Positions 62,163-64,000 of a stretch of DNA of 64,000 bases are shown piece by piece. The notes below the pieces were generated by a model. It was not told the origin of the DNA. It was given only the letters and a program-made list of their open reading frames with translations, and did no database searches. Positions within the stretch are counted from its first letter, which is position 1, and each line of letters starts with the position of its first letter. Position numbers and translations under genes: made by a program. Source of the DNA: Micromonospora sp. C28SCA-DRY-2 (GTDB lineage Bacteria > Actinomycetota > Actinomycetes > Mycobacteriales > Micromonosporaceae); the NCBI RefSeq assembly GCF_030519475.1, contig NZ_JAUMKD010000002.1, forward strand, positions 1 to 64,000, given 5' to 3'.

Positions 62163-62199
62163 GGGCGGGCCCGGGTGCACCTCGCACCCGGGCCCGCCC
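62163..62199 (-). terminator. Perfect 16-bp terminator hairpin
   Basis: Arms 62163-62178 and 62184-62199 around ACCTC, 21 bp after the stop of the M14 peptidase gene. Confidence 0.85.
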
Positions 62200-62219
62200 A
62201 CCGGCTCACCGCGTGGCGA

Positions 62220-64000
62220 TCACCGTTCGGCGGCCCAGAGCAGGGCGCGGCCGAGCTGCGCCTGCAGGCCCTTGGGGTGCAGGCGGAACGTCGGGTCGGT
62301 GCCGAACAGCACCACCCCGTTGCCGCCGGCGGACACCCCGCTGACGATGCTGGCCTGGTTGGCCGCGGCGCCCTGGCCACCGGCGCCCTCGGTCGCCCAC
62401 CAGCCGGAGAGCAGCGGGTCCGCGGCGTACGACTGCTCCACCGTGACGCCGGCGCCGAGGCCGGTGAACCAGACCGGCTGGCTGATGAAGGCGTGCGGGA
62501 TGGCGGCGGCGCTCACCGGTCCGCCGTGGTTGACCACGTTGGCCACCCCGCTGGCCAGGCTCGGCCCGGCGGTGGCGGTCACCGACAGCAGCCCGGCGGC
62601 GTTGCTGAAGCCCGCCCCGGGAGTGCCCAGGCCGACCACGCCGCCACCGCGGGCGAGGAAGGCGTCCAGGGCCGCCCGGCTCTCCGCCGGCAGGTTCGCC
62701 AGGTTGACGGTGCTGGCCACCAGGAGCACGTCCACGTCGGCGGTCAGCGTGCCGCCGAGCGTGGCGGCGGTCAGGGCACGGGTGGCGAAGCCGAGGTCGG
62801 CCAGCGTGTCCCGCTCCTCCACCGTGCCGAGGTAGCCGACGACCACCTCGTCCAGCCGGGTCCCGCTCCACCGGGCCGGCGCCCGTCCGAAGGTCACCCC
62901 GTGCTCGCGTACGGCGGCCCGGGCCAGCTTCCGGTTGCCGGGCGTGCCCGGGACGACCACCGAGCCGTCGGCCAGGCGGTACACCGCGACGCCCCGCGCC
63001 AGCAGCGCGTTCACGGTCAGCAGGTCGGCGGCGTCGCGCAGGTCGAGGCGCAGGTCACCGTTGCCGGGCGGCAGGGACCCCTCGGCCCGCCCGTCGTAGG
63101 TCCGCGTCAGCCGCACGTCGGGCAGCTCGTCCCAGAGCGTGTCCACGGTGGCTCCCCAGGTCAGGCCCTGGCTCCACGCGGCCGGGCCGGCGTACAGGTC
63201 GTCCACCCGGTCGGTGATGTCGGCGCCCGGCTCCAGCAGCGAGTTGACCAGGCCCCGCTTGGGCTGGTGCAGGTCGACCACGTAGGAGCCGGCCGGGTAG
63301 CGCCGGCCGTCCGCGGTGAACGGCTGCTTGGCCCGCCACACCCGGCCGCCGCTGCCGATCAGCAGGTCGACGAGGCGCGCCGCGGCCGGTTCGGAGCGCT
63401 GGCCGGCCCCGGTGGGGATGACGTACGCGCGCGGGAAGGTGGTGCGGTAGTCGTCCTCCGGGCCCCAGCCCGGCACGTAGCCGTCCGGGATGTCCCGCAG
63501 CGGCTCACCGGCCCAGCCGCGCCGGTAGACCTCGGCCTGGTCGTGCAGCACCTCGGCCCGGTGCTCCTGGATGTAGCGCAGCGACGTCCGGATCGCCACC
63601 TCGTGCACGTCGGTGTTGATGCCCGAGCGGCGCACCCGCTCCTGCGGCGTCAGGTTGCCGCGCGGGTTCAGCGGTGCCTCGATGGTGTACGGGATGCTGC
63701 TCTGGAGCATGGCGAAGGACGGCACGTAGATCGGCGGGAAGTCGTCCCACACCCCGGGCTCGTCGTCCCGGAACGGGATCCGGGCCCGCTGGGTCTCGGC
63801 GTACCCGAGGCCGCGCAGGTCCTGCTCGATCGCCAGCGCGTTCGGCAGGCCGTGCTTGATGAACAGGTCGTACTCGTTGTTGACGTTGTGCGGTGGGGTG
63901 CTCGGGTGCAGCAGCGTGGGGCTGACGTAGCCGTGCAGGTCGAGCGTGATGATCGGCTTGGTGTCGATGATCAGCTCGCGGATCAGGTTGGTCTCCGGCT
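62220..64000 (-). CDS. M14 family metallopeptidase, 5' end outside the window
   Basis: The visible 593 residues are the C-terminal part of a zinc carboxypeptidase. ITLDLHGYVSPTLLHPSTPP carries a zinc-binding His, and GYVPGWGPEDDYRTTFPRAY leads to a long C-terminal domain (VDVLLVASTVNLANLPAES ... RGGGVVGLGTPGAGFSNAAG) that looks like a ThuA/glutamine-amidotransferase-type sandwich. The N-terminal HxxE zinc motif and any signal peptide are beyond position 64000. It probably acts on exported peptides or wall material. Confidence 0.85.
   Translation of the reverse strand, partial: PETNLIRELIIDTKPIITLDLHGYVSPTLLHPSTPPHNVNNEYDLFIKHGLPNALAIEQDLRGLGYAETQRARIPFRDDEPGVWDDFPPIYVPSFAMLQSSIPYTIEAPLNPRGNLTPQERVRRSGINTDVHEVAIRTSLRYIQEHRAEVLHDQAEVYRRGWAGEPLRDIPDGYVPGWGPEDDYRTTFPRAYVIPTGAGQRSEPAAARLVDLLIGSGGRVWRAKQPFTADGRRYPAGSYVVDLHQPKRGLVNSLLEPGADITDRVDDLYAGPAAWSQGLTWGATVDTLWDELPDVRLTRTYDGRAEGSLPPGNGDLRLDLRDAADLLTVNALLARGVAVYRLADGSVVVPGTPGNRKLARAAVREHGVTFGRAPARWSGTRLDEVVVGYLGTVEERDTLADLGFATRALTAATLGGTLTADVDVLLVASTVNLANLPAESRAALDAFLARGGGVVGLGTPGAGFSNAAGLLSVTATAGPSLASGVANVVNHGGPVSAAAIPHAFISQPVWFTGLGAGVTVEQSYAADPLLSGWWATEGAGGQGAAANQASIVSGVSAGGNGVVLFGTDPTFRLHPKGLQAQLGRALLWAAER

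Overview
The window is about 73% G+C with strong third-position G/C bias. It carries F420, GlnE/GlnA/GlnA2, MptB-type mannosyltransferase, histone-H1-like and SigE-family genes, which is typical of an actinomycete of the Micromonosporaceae, most likely Micromonospora or a close relative. Except for one insertion at about 47.1-56.3 kb it reads as ordinary chromosome.

Layout. 0-9.5 kb: an archaeal-type aspartyl-tRNA synthetase behind a translational T-box with an Asp (GAC) specifier, lipA, a membrane glycosyltransferase, a large LuxR/ATPase regulator translationally coupled to a 55-residue protein, and DUF4191 and RDD membrane proteins. 9.5-21.2 kb: glnA with a GlnR box, a PadR regulator with its membrane partner, two tandem MptB-like mannosyltransferases facing another large membrane protein, and glnE coupled to a glutamine amidotransferase. 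21.2-28 kb: several small regulator/VOC pairs, with a 2 kb patch (22.5-24.6 kb) in which three neighbouring genes are all broken by single-base indels. 28-36.2 kb: glnA2, nadE, panB, an F420:NADPH reductase, an RNB nuclease and a Lys/Ala-rich histone-like protein. 36.4-46 kb: M48 protease, NUDIX, nucleotidyltransferase, AraC, VOC, FusB-type zinc-finger, TetR, ArsR-VOC, LysR with a dihydrofolate-reductase-family gene that share a palindrome, and an isolated mraY.

47.1-56.3 kb: a 9.2 kb integrated element, flanked by 35-bp direct repeats, sits exactly at the 3' end of rnpB, the RNase P RNA gene. It holds a decayed tyrosine integrase, an unknown protein, a protein kinase plus DNA methyltransferase operon, and a convergent three-gene operon (small protein, SMC-like ATPase, unknown protein). 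It has lower G+C and TTA codons. Both ends carry CAGGCCGTC direct repeats that look like integrase arm sites. The kinase, methyltransferase and ATPase combination is the best candidate for an undescribed, probably phage-defence, system.

56.3-64 kb: rnpB, a SigE-family sigma factor coupled to a membrane partner, a TauE/SafE exporter, a DUF3311/monocarboxylate symporter pair and a truncated M14 metallopeptidase.

How the genes work together. GlnA keeps the adenylylation tyrosine that GlnE modifies, while GlnA2 lacks it. The predicted non-discriminating AspRS would be derepressed by uncharged tRNA-Asp through its T-box. Several regulators (TetR, ArsR, LysR) have clear palindromic operators at their own promoters and at their neighbours. 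Many genes look leaderless, with a TAnnnT -10 box 6-7 nt before the start codon.
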